Source of the DNA: Smittium culicis
Taxonomy: Eukaryota; Kickxellomycota; Harpellomycetes; Harpellales; Legeriomycetaceae
NCBI GenBank assembly: GCA_001970855.1
Contig: LSSN01000948.1
Location: 8,115-62,166, forward strand
Reading direction: 5' to 3'
DNA length: 54,052 nucleotides
The first letter of the stretch is position 1. Each line of letters begins with the position of its first letter. Position numbers and translations under genes: made by a program. Below the pieces are notes generated by a model. It saw nothing but the letters and a program-made list of their open reading frames with translations, was not told where the DNA came from and did not search any database. Shown here piece after piece: positions 25,332-41,554 of the stretch.

Positions 25332-25925
25332 TTAGTTGGATTTCTTGTTGTTAGCTTTGGAGCTGCGGAAGATTTCGACTTTCTCGACAATGAGTTTGTG
25401 GACTTCTTTGTGGAATTCGGGTCTGTAGCCGATCATGAACAAGAGTTCCAAGAAGACAAAGAACGGGGCCATGGCGAAAGCTTGGACCAAGTTGTCCAAA
25501 AGAGCTGGGGCTCTCTTCTCGAAGACAAAGTGGCCGCCGACCTGGACCACCCAGCTAGTGACATAAACAGCAATCATGATGGTTGTCGGGTTGTTGAAGT
25601 TTTCCATGACGTAGGTCGAGGAGACGAGCATGGCTAGCTGGAAGGGAGCAAAGATCAGAGCAGCTACTGTGTCCAAGGTGAGGTAGTAGGCCATGTATAC
25701 AAAGGTCATGATAGTTCCAAGGTTCATGGTAACGTTGATTCCAAGAGGTGCAGCCAGCTTAGCTATCATCTCTGGGGTCTCGAACATAGGCCCGGCCAAG
25801 TACAGCAAACCTATAGTAGACCACAAGATTGAAGGAACAAAAATCTGGTGGAACAAGATATTGACGGGATTAGAATGGTACTCGCCGTACTTGACATACT
25901 GGGTCTTCAAATCGAATACAGACAT
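25332..25925 (-). CDS. Mpo1-like (DUF962/YGL010w family) ER membrane protein
   Basis: Single uninterrupted exon of 197 codons. Members of this family are multi-pass ER proteins; yeast Mpo1 is an iron-dependent dioxygenase that shortens 2-hydroxy fatty acids from phytosphingosine breakdown. Seen: N-terminal YGEYHSNPVNILFHQIFVP (family Y.H....N...H...VP with candidate metal-binding His), hydrophobic segments near residues 31-46, 65-82 and 85-105, then SWVVQVGGHFVFEKRAPALL (family W..Q..GH...EKR.PAL) and a last hydrophobic stretch AFAMAPFFVFLELLFMIGY, ending in a Lys/Asn-rich tail. Length matches the family (about 170-210 aa). Catalytic residues are kept as far as I can judge. Base composition is clearly richer in G+C than the flanks. 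Confidence 0.92.
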   Translation of the reverse strand: MSVFDLKTQYVKYGEYHSNPVNILFHQIFVPSILWSTIGLLYLAGPMFETPEMIAKLAAPLGINVTMNLGTIMTFVYMAYYLTLDTVAALIFAPFQLAMLVSSTYVMENFNNPTTIMIAVYVTSWVVQVGGHFVFEKRAPALLDNLVQAFAMAPFFVFLELLFMIGYRPEFHKEVHKLIVEKVEIFRSSKANNKKSN

Positions 25926-27820
25926 AGTTGTTGTTTTTTTTACAAAATAATTGCGAAAAGATAAAAATATAAAATGGGTTCAGATATTTAGATATTTGGA
26001 AGCTTTCAAAAAAAAACTAAAACTATAAAAAAGAATTATATATTGTACACTAATAGTATTAAAAGATAAAAGTAGAATATAGACAGAGAAAAAAAGAAAA
26101 TAGAATACAAAATCTTAGCTTATGCTAATTCCATGGCCCTATTTATGCAAATCAGCTGCCCTTTATTTCTCCCCTCAGCTAAACTCCTTTTTTTTTTTTG
26201 CTTCGATTCGACGACTCCGCAACTAAACTACACTTTACTACGCTTATGCCGATACCAATTGTTTCCCTTCCCCCTATTTTTTTTTTTTTTGCGCTCAAGA
26301 CTTCTTTACTCAGTTTTTTCTTTCTTTCGTTCTTTCTTTCGTTCTTTCTTTTCCCGCCCCCCCCCTAAGTCGAAACTGTCCAATTCTATTGATTTGCAAC
26401 CATTCTTTTTTTTATTTTTCTCAGGTTCATGTCGCTATTTGGCGTCGACAATACCACCGCCCTATTCCTCCTCCCCACCCTCTCGCCCACCTTACACTTT
26501 TCTATAACTAAAAATATAGAACTCAACCAGCATAAAAAAACGGATCTGAGTGCAAAATGCATTAATTGTTCTCTTAGCACTTGCTATAAAATAACTGTGT
26601 TTAAACAATAATGCCTTAAAAAAAAAAAAACTGCCCCTTAATTCACTCACCTCCTCTCCTTCCTCCTCCACAACCAGTACAAGTACAGCTTGTTTTGAAA
26701 AAGAAAAAAAAATATCTCAAATTATACTTATTACGGTTCGCCGGTATAAGATTGTTTAAATCCGCTTTTTAGTTGCTTGAAATTCTACCACTCTTCATCC
26801 CTATTTTTTTTTTTATTATCGCATAATTGCCTTATGCAACGAGGTCCACTTCAGCTCTCAATTTAACTCGGTTAAACTTGCCTGTATCAATATACAAACT
26901 TTTTTACTTATTAGCAACAATAAAAACGTCTTTTTTTAAAAATCAAGCCCAATAAGTCCCTTTAATATCTACACAAAATTCTGCAAGTTTATTAAACAAC
27001 CAAATCTACTTTAGCCTCCTATTTTTTTATCTAATCAAAGTTTTTTTTAAAATGTTAGTGATATTGTCAGAAAATTTAAACCCAAATTGCTTCATTGCCA
27101 CTTCATACTATTCACTCCTGCTAAAAAAAATTTTTTTATTAGCCTGAACAAATATTCTAAAATGTTCACATAAACCTTTTAACAATACGTCCTTTTACTA
27201 ATTAGCTCAATTTCGCCGCCAAACCAAACAAACCCGAATCCCCCATTTCATCGCATATAAAAATTTTCATTCACGCCTATTTACTGAAAAAAGCTGTGTT
27301 TCAAATATAAATGCCCCCCTACCTCTTTAAATTATTTTTCATTATACAAGATACAATAATAATATCAGTTTTGATTCAAAATCTTACTGTGATACATCAT
27401 TAGCAAAATTTTAACACCCAATTTTCTATTCATTAATTCCAAAAATTAATTTATATTAATCCAAATATAAATACAATATCAAAACTTAAACCTTCCATAA
27501 TACTTCACATCAATCTCAGCCCTGTAAGCCATACTCACATCATTATTGACTGTTAAATAATTTCATACAACATAACAGTATATTATCTATTTTTTTCATG
27601 CACTGTAACTACCAAAATTTTATAATACGATCACTCTGAAAATTGAAAAAAATTAGACATTGAAAAACCAAATATTGGAATTTTATTTTATATATAAAAT
27701 GAAAAAAGAAAAAAATCAAGACTATTAATGTTAAAATAGGCGAATTTAAAACTCCATAAATGAGTTGCAAAATTCTTGAATAATGATAAATGAAACTGTG
27801 CTCTTTATTTTAAAATAGTG
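25926..27820. other. Intergenic region, pyrimidine-rich upstream of the Mpo1-like gene
   Basis: From about 26130 to 26700 the plus strand is C/T-rich with long T runs and a C run (26354-26365), so the minus coding strand is purine-rich just upstream of the Mpo1-like start. The rest is plain A+T-rich DNA. The frames at 26133-26507 and 26429-26611 are low-complexity Phe/Ser/Pro readings of this tract and are rejected as genes. Confidence 0.55.
26318..26352. repeat. 12-nt tandem pyrimidine repeat
   Basis: Almost three copies of TTCTTTCTTTCG, starting at 26318, 26330 and 26342, inside the C/T-rich tract and followed by a run of C. Confidence 0.85.
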
Positions 27821-28599
27821 CTATTTGTTTTTTGGAAAGCCGCAGTGGATTGTTCCATCGCCGTTTTCAACGCATACTGTTCCTGGCCCACATGGTCTCA
27901 TTACAAACTGTGAAAAGTTACATTGATAGTAAAAGCCTGGTTTTCCTGGTACACACTTGTACTTCCCTTCAGAACATGTCAAGTTTGTTGGTGATGCACC
28001 ATCGTAATCATCGCCTGTACTGCTAGGGTCGACGTCTTCTGTATCACTATCACCTCCATATTCTGAGCTTTCACCCCCTTCCGTTGCATCAACATCTTCT
28101 GAACTATCATCTCCTGCATCAGTTGCATCAACATCTTCTGAACTCTCATCTCCTGCATCAGTTGCATCAACATCTTCGGTATCAATGTTTTCGGTGTCAG
28201 TAGCTATGTCTGAAATGTCTTCGTCTTCTCTCCTGTACACTGGTTTAGCTACATTGCCTGCGTATACATTAGTTGGGTGAACTGCTGAACTTTCTCCACC
28301 TTTATATTTGCCGCCTATTCATCATTAGTTTAATTCAAAATTATTTTTTTAATAATACTTCAAAACAAAATATTATAATTCTATCATTATCATGAATTTT
28401 CAACAAATTTTGTTGAGCAACATGTTAACGTTGAATCGTTATAATCACCTTCATCACAGTCGACATTATTGGCATCATATCCTGAATCTGCCCCATTTGA
28501 GTATCCTACTTTTGACACTCCGTTCGCATATCCTCCTGCAGATACACTGTTTACTATTGAAAGTAACCCAATTACTGAATACAAACTTATTTTCATCAT
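27821..28599 (-). CDS. Secreted acidic-repeat protein with C-terminal chitin-binding (CBM19-like) module
   Basis: Two exons, 28599-28449 and 28314-27821, join in phase (donor GGTGATTA, acceptor TAG) to 214 aa; a second possible donor at 28429 breaks the frame. Residues 1-22 are a classic signal peptide (KISLYSVIGLLSIVNSVSA), so the protein enters the secretory pathway. Then come a Gly/Tyr/Asn-rich segment, a Lys-Arg-Arg-flanked acidic region with three 13-residue DVDATDAG-type repeats, and a six-cysteine C-terminal module of about 50 aa: C..GKYKC, YYQC, PCGPGTVC, HCGF. This spacing matches fungal CBM19 chitin-binding modules (established family pattern C..G...C...C....CP.GT.C...C). No catalytic chitinase domain is present. 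Likely role: binding chitin at the fungal wall, or in an arthropod host or its gut lining; that part is inference. An NLTC glycosylation site precedes the module. Confidence 0.82.
28083..28184 (-). repeat. 39-nt tandem repeat coding 13-residue acidic repeats
   Basis: Units begin at 28083, 28122 and 28161 (plus-strand numbering), period 39 nt, nearly identical. They code the ESSEDVDATDAGD repeat of the secreted protein. Confidence 0.88.
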
Positions 28600-28824
28600 T
28601 TTCGCTAAAAAATTAAAAAATTTTAAAAAAAATCATTACTATTAATCCCAATTTCAATAAACAATAAGAATCATGCTTTAAAATTAATATCCTACACATA
28701 CCCTTTTTTTTTTAATTTGTTATATTACGCGCTATAGGTTTTGTTGTAAGAAGTAATGAACTGAAGAAATAGGAACGAATTTGCTTGTGTTTTGACTAAA
28801 ATATTATTACTGCCGTCAAAGGCG

Positions 28825-28832
28825 CTTATATA
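28825..28832 (-). promoter_or_regulatory. TATA-box candidate of the secreted chitin-binding gene
   Basis: Reads TATATAAG on the minus strand, next to a GC-richer GGCGC, about 226 nt upstream of the ATG. The distance is long for a direct TATA-to-start layout but fits a 5' UTR intron. TATA-like words are common in such A+T-rich DNA, so this is tentative. Confidence 0.3.
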
Positions 28833-29654
28833 CTTTTTCTTTTTAACACTTATCATGCCCTTAAACAATTTTTCAAACATATCCACTTATCAATGATAAG
28901 AATACGAACAAACTAAAAAAAAAATTGTATACTAACTATAGTTTAAGAGATCTAGTAGTGTTCTATACTTTTTTACTTGTTTGAAGGAAGCTTTCTAATT
29001 TAAAAAACAAGTAATTGGAGTACATCTATTACTTTTGCGTTGTTCGCAACTCTTATCATTGTCAGCGATATAAGATGGCTGAATCAGATAAATAATCAAC
29101 CTAGTTAAAAATAAACAATTCCATTCACTCGATTATAATATCAACTTTGCACTTTTTAATTCTTTTTTTTTTTTCGAGCTGCTATAGAGATTTTCAATAA
29201 AACAAAAAAAACTTTAAAATCAGAAAAGAATCAACTTTGATTAAAATCTCATTTTTATTACTCCACTTAAAAGTCAGCGTTGCATTGACTATAGAAAATA
29301 CAATCAAATCGTCTATTGTTTAAAACCTATATACAATGTATTTGTAAATTATATATTATTGGCCGCACCAGAAAAAAGAAAAAAAAAAAGCAATTGTACA
29401 ATCAAGATAATAAGCCCATGACAACTAAGCTTTTTATTTCAAAATTGACCTACACATAACCAACTTTAATAAAATAATAGCAACTTATTTCAAGCTAGGC
29501 CAATAAATTAGTATTTAGATTAATTACAATTGATACAACCTTGTTTTTTTTTTGAGTTTATTAATTGATTTTAGTACATCTAACCATTGAAACGGTAAAA
29601 ATAATAAAAAGTTCGCTTAGTTGGTATGAAAATCAATTGCAGCAAGAATAAAGT

Positions 29655-30236
29655 GGGGGGGGGGGGGGGCTTTGAAANNNNNNNNNNNNNNNNNNNNNNN
29701 NNNNNNNNNNNNNNNNNNNNNNNNNNNNNNNNNNNNNNNNNNNNNNNNNNNNNNNNNNNNNNNNNNNNNNNNNNNNNNNNNNNNNNNNNNNNNNNNNNNN
29801 NNNNNNNNNNNNNNNNNNNNNNNNNNNNNNNNNNNNNNNNNNNNNNNNNNNNNNNNNNNNNNNNNNNNNNNNNNNNNNNNNNNNNNNNNNNNNNNNNNNN
29901 NNNNNNNNNNNNNNNNNNNNNNNNNNNNNNNNNNNNNNNNNNNNNNNNNNNNNNNNNNNNNNNNNNNNNNNNNNNNNNNNNNNNNNNNNNNNNNNNNNNN
30001 NNNNNNNNNNNNNNNNNNNNNNNNNNNNNNNNNNNNNNNNNNNNNNNNNNNNNNNNNNNNNNNNNNNNNNNNNNNNNNNNNNNNNNNNNNNNNNNNNNNN
30101 NNNNNNNNNNNNNNNNNNNNNNNNNNNNNNNNNNNNNNNNNNNNNNNNNNNNNNNNNNNNNNNNNNNNNNNNNNNNNNNNNNNNNNNNNNNNNNNNNNNN
30201 NNNNNNNNNNNNNNNNNNNNNNNGGGGGGGGGGGGG
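29655..30236. other. Assembly gap (N run) bracketed by poly-G
   Basis: 546 N's at 29678-30223. The left flank has 15 G's (29655-29669) and the right flank 13 G's (30224-30236). G runs of this length occur nowhere else in this A+T-rich window. They suggest a homopolymer or dark-cycle sequencing artefact at contig ends rather than real DNA. Any reading frame across the gap is meaningless. Confidence 0.95.
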
Positions 30237-32175
30237 TGCGTCTTGAGACACGGCTCAAAAAATAATCCCTACACCAGTTCATATTATAATATGACAATAG
30301 CGAGCGCATATCAAAATTTCAAGTTCAATTAGTTGCTCCGATAGTTTTTATTTAGTCTCAACATCAATTTATGATTAATACAAACAATCCGTGATAATCA
30401 TTAAGGATTACACTACTTTTTATTTATTCATAAATGATGCATAATCAAAACCTCGATTTATACACGTTTATAAGATAATTAAACCAGATTGTATAATATC
30501 AATATTTCGATTCTTACTTTAAATAGGTCTTTGCAATCTTTTTTTTGATTATTAAATATTGTTATAGAATATGGAAGACTATTTCGAGAAGCGGAGCTTT
30601 TCATACTAAATATTTCCTCTCATAAGCCTTGCATTTATTTTTCAATCCTATTAGAAAACTATATCGAATGAATTAAATAATATAACCAATAGCTACATCT
30701 AATTCACATAAGCAAGTAGAGTTTTAAAGTAAGACAGTTCCGTTTCGCCTAACAATATCCCATAAATGTTATTAAAAAAAAGGTCTAAATATACTTAATC
30801 TAGATTAAATCTCGGGAACAGATGGCTGGTTTAGATGCAACTTTTAATTGTATTTACTAAACTAAATAAAATAATCAAGTATCCAATTGACTCAATATGC
30901 GCGATATCTAAGCTCCAACTGGGCTCAATATACAATTCAAAATGTTCACGTTCAAAGTACAAAAAAAAAAAAATTCTATATTATACTTTGTAACTACCAG
31001 CCTTAAAAAAGTCGAAATTTTTTTTTTCATCTTTTATCTTTTATTAATTAGAAAATAGTCTTTACAAATAATGCAAGTTATAATTTACATACTCTTGGTT
31101 TTAAAACTGCACCCAAAATAAATAAAAAATACATCGATAATGGGACTGCATTTGAAGTCCCTCTTTAACCTGATAAATACATTGTTTATTTGATATCGTA
31201 ACCATTGAATATATGAATTAAATAGCAACTAGGACCAAAATGCCTTACCTTTGGTTAACGGGCTTTAAATATGGCTATTTTTTTTTAGTAAGTGCACTGT
31301 ACTAAAATTTGAATTAAGCTATGAACTATCATTAATTGTGAGGTTTATAGCGAAGCCAGAAGATAAGCGTTATGATGAATAAAGATTATTGAGAACGGCC
31401 ATCTTATAATCACGCTGAACAGATTCGTTCAGCCCAGTCCATAACATTATCTACGCCCTAATTCAGCGCTCGACATAAAATTGGTTTTCGACTAAATTTC
31501 AACTATTCGTAGCAGCAACAGGTTGGCCATTCCCATGTTTGAGCAGGTACCTGCTTTTTTACTGAAACTGCTAAATGTCCACTCTAGTTAATGTGTTCAA
31601 TGGTCTCAACGAATTCGACTCTGTTGATATACATGAACTTCTAACGCATCCCAATGGCCATTTGGGGATATTAGTACTTCTACTTTTTTGTCATAGATAA
31701 CTTAACCCTTTAATATAAGACAACAAACGTTATTTTTTCAGATGTTTTTTTTTCATGGAATATACACATAAACGGAGTTTTCAGACTTTTTCAGAAAAAA
31801 GTTGGGTGCCCCAGAAATAAAAAATTACCTATAATGCTTTAAATTATTTAAATAGTTTTATAATTATTATATAACTAAATTAAAATCAATTCCGACACAT
31901 TGCTGATCGAACTTTATATGATTTTTATTTCTATACTTAAAAAGTTTATTAAAACTATTGAAAAAAAATATTAGTAATGGAAATAATATTAAACCTCCGA
32001 TATAGTAATATAGTTTATTATAATACAACATGATTTTAAATAGCGAAAATCAAAACTGTTATAAATTGGGCATAGAATACTCCAAAATAAAAAAGCCAAA
32101 GATAGTTTATAAACAAGAATAATAATAGACAAAGACCAATTTTAGTAAATGAATATTTAAAAGGGGTTTTTAAAT

Positions 32176-36283
<4,108 letters not shown>

Positions 36284-38664
36284 ATGCATAAAATATCAAT
36301 ATATAACCTAAACTATGACATTTTATCTAAAATATTTGTTGAATCGCAGAACGCTAATTTCTATAAAGTATGCACTAAATTCAATGAAATAACAAAAGAC
36401 TCAATAGTTCGTGCTGATTTTATCCAAAAAAAATTAAATAAATACAGCGATACGCCTATCTTTTATAGTTTGAAGCTATTCAAAATTTTAGAAAAAGACG
36501 AATCATTAAATGTTGCGTTAATAAACAGAGGTATGTATCCAAAATATCATTATTACCCAAGTTTAAAAATTATGGATTTGATTATGAATAATGGTTGGGC
36601 CAATGTTCTCGGGAAATTGCTAGCTCTATATAATATCAAATATATCGATACTACATACACTCAAAAATATATATTTAATCCATTGATTGATATTAATGAT
36701 TATAGTCTGAGTACTTTTGAAAATATGATTAAAAATGGAAATAAAAGAATTGTGAAAATCCTATACTCTGCTCATGAAATTATACCAGATATAAAGGCTA
36801 TCGATTTATTTAAAATCGATAGTTTTGACAGCTTACACAAGAAGTTCAGATTAAAGATATATAAAACAAGAGAAAAAACTATTTCATCATCACAAGATAG
36901 GCCAAAAATAACAGAAACATACATCTCGCATGAATACTTTTATAACCGTGAATACTATAGAGTATACAGTGTAGGAAATTTTTACGAATCTCATTTTGAT
37001 AATATAAACGAAAATACCCAATTCTCCAAGATAAATTATATAAGCAATATTTATGGTCAATTAAAATTTTCTCAAAAAAAAGTTTTATATATCAAGTGCT
37101 GTAAATCTCTCGAATATTCAATATTATCTGGAGATTACGAAATGTTCGAAATGATTTTTGAGTTCTATAAGCCTCATTTTAGAATAACACCTCTTGAAGA
37201 CCTATTTATTTTGGCATTTAGCAGAGGTATAATAACTTTCATCTAATTTATTAATATGTATAAATATTTCTTTCATTCTAACTTCAGTTTTATATTTTAT
37301 CAGATTATAGTAACGGAAGAATTCAAATTTTAGAATTATTTATTAACAAGTACTATCAACTAATGACTGATAAATTTAAAACTGCCGCAAAAAATAATGC
37401 TAGCAAAGAACCAAACTATTTCAAATTTATTATCAAATATAAATCTACTTTCAACTACACAATATGCGAGGCTCTGAACGCGTGTCTTATTGGAAAATAT
37501 TCTCGAAATTTGAAATACCTTCTTGAAAACGGGCATAGTATAACCCTTGCGTCAGAAGAAGCAATATGCTCAGGGTATAAAACGGGTTATATTTACTTTA
37601 TCAAGATTTTAATAGAAAATGGTATTTCTCTTCATAAAACGAGCGCGGAACCTTTATTATTTGCTATAAATAACAAGAATTATAAAGTCGCTCAATACCT
37701 TTTAGATAACGGATCTATTGTTTCAGAAGAAATAATAAGCATAGCTAAAGAAATTTCAAGAAAAGGAAATAAAAAGATGTGTCAGTTTCTTTACAAAAAC
37801 AGTATAAAATTTTTTTATGAAATAAAAGAAGCATTTTATGATGGAATAAAATGCAAGTTATATCCTCTATTAGATACTCTTTTCCAGAGTAAATCTAACT
37901 TGTATTTAGTTGATGAAAGCATTTTTGCAGATGGTATAGCAAACAGGGATGTCAGAATGATTAAATATTTTTTTAAAAATGGTATTAATATAAATATATT
38001 AAATAACAAAGCGCTATCTTATTCTGTTGAGAATGAATGTATTAGTGCTTTCAAATACTTGGTATATAATGGTGCTGATATCTTTTGCAATAACTTGGAT
38101 ATTATAAAATTGGGATCTAAAATCAACAGTGAAGAGTTTGCTGAACTATTTATAAAACATTCAATGCCTAGGTTGGGGCTGACAGAAATTAAAATTGTTT
38201 TAGTGGATTTAGTAGGAAGTGTTTTTTTTTCTCAAGAAAATTGGAGTACATTAGATGACACTGAAGTTGGCAACAGAATTTCCGACGAAAAATTAATTGA
38301 AATTTATACAAAAGGTTTCTATCATACCACTGAATTCTGCTTGGGCTTTAAACTCATTGATAGCTCGTCCATAAAGCATATTCTTGGAGATGCAGTTAAA
38401 AACAATAAGCGAAATTTTGTTGATTTCATTGTGAATAATATAAAAATAAGCAGCTACAAAAATCATGAAACAGTATACCATTGTGCCGTTAATAATTATC
38501 CAAGAACTATGAAATCAATACTTGATATCGAAAACGTCAGTATTTCTATTTTGAATAAAAGTTTATTACAAGCCTCTATTTCAGGTAGGCAAAAAATGGC
38601 ACGGATTTTGAAAAAAGCGGGCGCTGAAATCACGCATAATGACAAAGAGCATCTAAAAATTTAA
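36284..38664 (+). CDS. F-box-like, ankyrin-repeat protein
   Basis: Two exons, 36284-37226 and 37304-38664 (77-nt intron, donor GGTATAAT, acceptor TATCAG, in phase), give 767 aa. The first 50 residues resemble an F-box (LNYDILSKIF......FYKVCTKFNEI), which would link the protein to a Skp1-cullin ubiquitin ligase. The rest, clearest after residue 340, is a series of degenerate ankyrin units with the helix-turn pattern A...G....VKYLL.NG: for example SRNLKYLLENGHSITLA, YFIKILIENGISLHK, YKVAQYLLDNGSIVSE, VRMIKYFFKNGININ, SAFKYLVYNGADIF. The canonical TPLH start of each repeat is mostly lost. Such F-box/ankyrin proteins form large lineage-specific families in some fungi, protists and large DNA viruses. 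Coding sequence is nearly as A+T-rich as the intergenic DNA, unlike the conserved genes here, which suggests fast evolution or acquisition. Substrate unknown. It stands alone between gene-poor stretches. Confidence 0.8.
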
Positions 38665-41530
38665 TACAGCTGTTCATTTTAATTTGTAGGCTGAATTAAA
38701 AAATACTTTAATGGCCTGAAACTTTTAATCAAAGTTTTTTAACAATAATTTTTATGCTTTTTCCAAAGTGCAATTAAATGAATCCTAATTTACTATATAT
38801 TTAAAATAAATTATCTACACAATTCATAGGAATACTAAATAGCCATTTATTTATAATTAATATATTATTTAATAAAGCGATTAACAGCATGACTTGAATA
38901 CAAAAAAATTAAAAAATGTATATATATTTAAAGAGCCAGCTCAAAATAAAATTCAATGTCGATAATATTAAATACGTGGATAATTAGGGCTTCTAAATCT
39001 GTTTTCTTTTTCCTTTTTTCCTCATGGAATTTGTAAGTTAGCCGTGTCTTTTAAAATTCCTGAGTGATTTTTTAACCCTTCCCGGCTCAAAGCTAATTAT
39101 AAAAATTAAAATATCGATAAACTAAATTTTTTATTTGATGTATTCAGTGACTAACTAATATTTTAGCAATTCTGGAATTAAAATTGCTTTAATGAAGATA
39201 GTTAATATATTTTCTAGATTAAAAATAATTTTATTCCTTGGAAAAAATAGAAAAAATACATTATTTCAAGAAATGAGTTCATATACCTTTGTTTCTAAAG
39301 ATAAAATGCATTAAATTTATATTTTCGTTATGATAGTTAATGCAGTTGTTATTATGAATTAAACTTTTATTTTTACTAACTTATTAAACTTAAAAATTTA
39401 CTATAAAATATGGTCGATTTCAAACGAATTGCATCTCTGAACCTATACAGACTTGTAAATATTATGAAAAAATAGTTCTGAAAGAAATTTTATACACAAT
39501 TACTCTGTTTTTTTTCATAAATTCAATTCATCTATTTCGTTTTATTTTTGAAACTATAATGATATCTTTTTAATTCTTATCAAAATTTTATCTAATGAGA
39601 AATAAATTGGATTGAGATCTAATCAATTTTAATCCATATGAATATATTTTATTATTCTTTTGCAGCTAATAATAGAAATAGCTTTTAAATTTTGAGTGTT
39701 CGAGTAATAATTAATATAATTCTGAGCAGAAATCAACTAATTTAATCTGATTTGGTCAATAAATTAGTTTTCAACTAGCGATAAAGTGTGCTCTAAAAAA
39801 AATTAAGACTTAATAAACCATATGGTATACTGAAATCAAAATAAATTCAGTATAAATTATCGTATCAAATATTTCAATAAAATAAACTGATGAATTAAAA
39901 GAAGAAATTAAAATAAATAAAACCGCTGTTTAAAAAATATAGTAATAAATTCATCAAAGGAATCTAAATATCGATACACCTCGAAACTAAAATAAAAAAT
40001 ATCGCAATAAAATAATAAATTCATAATATTTTTTAAGTTTAGTCTATTCAAAAATAATCCAGTAAAATTAAAAAAAACTAATTAAAAAAATTCAAAATAT
40101 CATGAATTTTTTTCACAAATTAAACCTCACAAGAATTATTTATTGAAAAAAATATATTGATATTTTCAGTTTATTTTAAATTTAATACAAAATAAAAATA
40201 TAAAATGCTAATTTTTTTTACTAGGATCTAGCTTATTCAAAATCTTAAATAATAAAAGCTAGAATTTAGATTTAATTGAAGAAATAAAAACACCTCTTAA
40301 TTCCATGTAGCTCCTCTAGATTCTTCATAACCACTGAAAATCAATTCAAATAATCTGAAAATTTTTAATATATTACTTATTAGGGATAATTTATGTATTT
40401 AATAACCCAAAAAAAAACTTCATAGTAAATATAATATTTTAATTCACACTTTTAGATTAAAACTGGCTAAAATTATTGCCGTTCCTCGCTCGCCTCCAAA
40501 GAAATTTTCAATTTTCCGCCAATTTACTGAAATTAAAACCAGAAAGCAATTACTTCATATCGGTGTAGAAATGTTTGGGTATATGTTATATAACAGTTAT
40601 ACTTATCATCTTATCTGAATTTATCAGTAAAACATTATATAAACCGCTGATTACGCACTTTGATAATATAAGAATTTTTTATAATTTTTCTCGTTTATTA
40701 TTTATACGATTGAATGATTTTGATAGAATATTATCTCTCCGTTTATTTTTTAATTCTATGAATCACTAGAATATGATATATTAACGCCTATTGTATAATG
40801 ATTTGAATTAGATATTTTAAATTTTTTGTCTATAAAAAAATTTAGATTTTTGGTATTATTTTTTTACATTGTGATGAGATATAACTCAGGTTGTAAATCA
40901 ACATTTTTTTTAATCATGAATTTTTATAAATACGATAATAATATTTAAGCTATACAGTATATATAACTAAATAAAATATTAAATTTGTTGCATCGCATAA
41001 AAAATCTATTACTCTAACTCTAATAAATTTCTCTGTCGGTATATTGGCTGCATAATAAAGGGAAATGACATTTCATAATTTTTATAATATTTATTAATTT
41101 AAACTGATCTAAAAGTAAAAAAATTATATTTCAGATTCTTGATTCGTATATTAATTAGACTGGAGTTTCTTTTTCTTTTAAAAATAAGTGGAAAATAATT
41201 ATATTTTATATATATAATATAATTTAAATGAAAATTTCTAGTAGTTTTAGCTCGAATAATTGATTCGATATTTTATTATATTTAGGTATTACTTATAGCC
41301 ATTCTATTACTAGAAAAAAAGATTTTTTTTTGTTGAATTCTGAATATGCCATAATATAAGAACACAGAAATCGAATTTTCAGGTCACTTTTCTCGAATTT
41401 ATTTTTCATTTGAGTTTTTAAGTATCCAATATTTTATTCTTTGAATTTAATTCGAGCCTTTTAAAAATATTTTCTTTAATTTAATATTAATTTAGTATGT
41501 TTTTTATGTTATGTCTCATTTTATTTCCCG

Positions 41531-41554
41531 TAATGATAATGATAATGATAATGA
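41531..41554. repeat. (TAATGA)n microsatellite
   Basis: Four head-to-tail copies of TAATGA. Confidence 0.85.

Larger units (their letters stand above)
28600..32175. other. Intergenic region with assembly gap
   Basis: Holds the promoter of the secreted chitin-binding gene (left) and the 3' UTR of DBP2 (right), with the gap at 29678-30223 in between. The stretch 31330-31690 is richer in G+C than its flanks but is full of stops; no intact gene is seen. Immediately before the ATG at 28599 there is TTTTTTAGCGAAA, which could be the end of a 5' UTR intron. Confidence 0.55.

Noticed and set aside
26133..26507. 124-codon open frame rich in Phe, Ser and Pro
   Set aside because: It is a reading of the pyrimidine-rich tract; no homology, no splice context, runs of single residues.
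28429..28430. Alternative donor GTTAAC in the first exon of the secreted chitin-binding gene
   Set aside because: Joining it to the exon at 28314 breaks the frame; the donor after 28449 keeps it.
29580..30309. Long open frames on both strands around the N run
   Set aside because: They consist of unknown bases and poly-G translation; an artefact of the gap.
31704..31830. TTAACCCTTT at the start of a sequence downstream of DBP2
   Set aside because: Ten matching bases only, no inverted partner and no internal similarity to the two MITE copies.
39072..39205. Third possible MITE starting TTAACCCTTCCCGG
   Set aside because: Only the left end resembles the family; the internal blocks are not at the right distances and no matching inverted end is found at about 195 nt.
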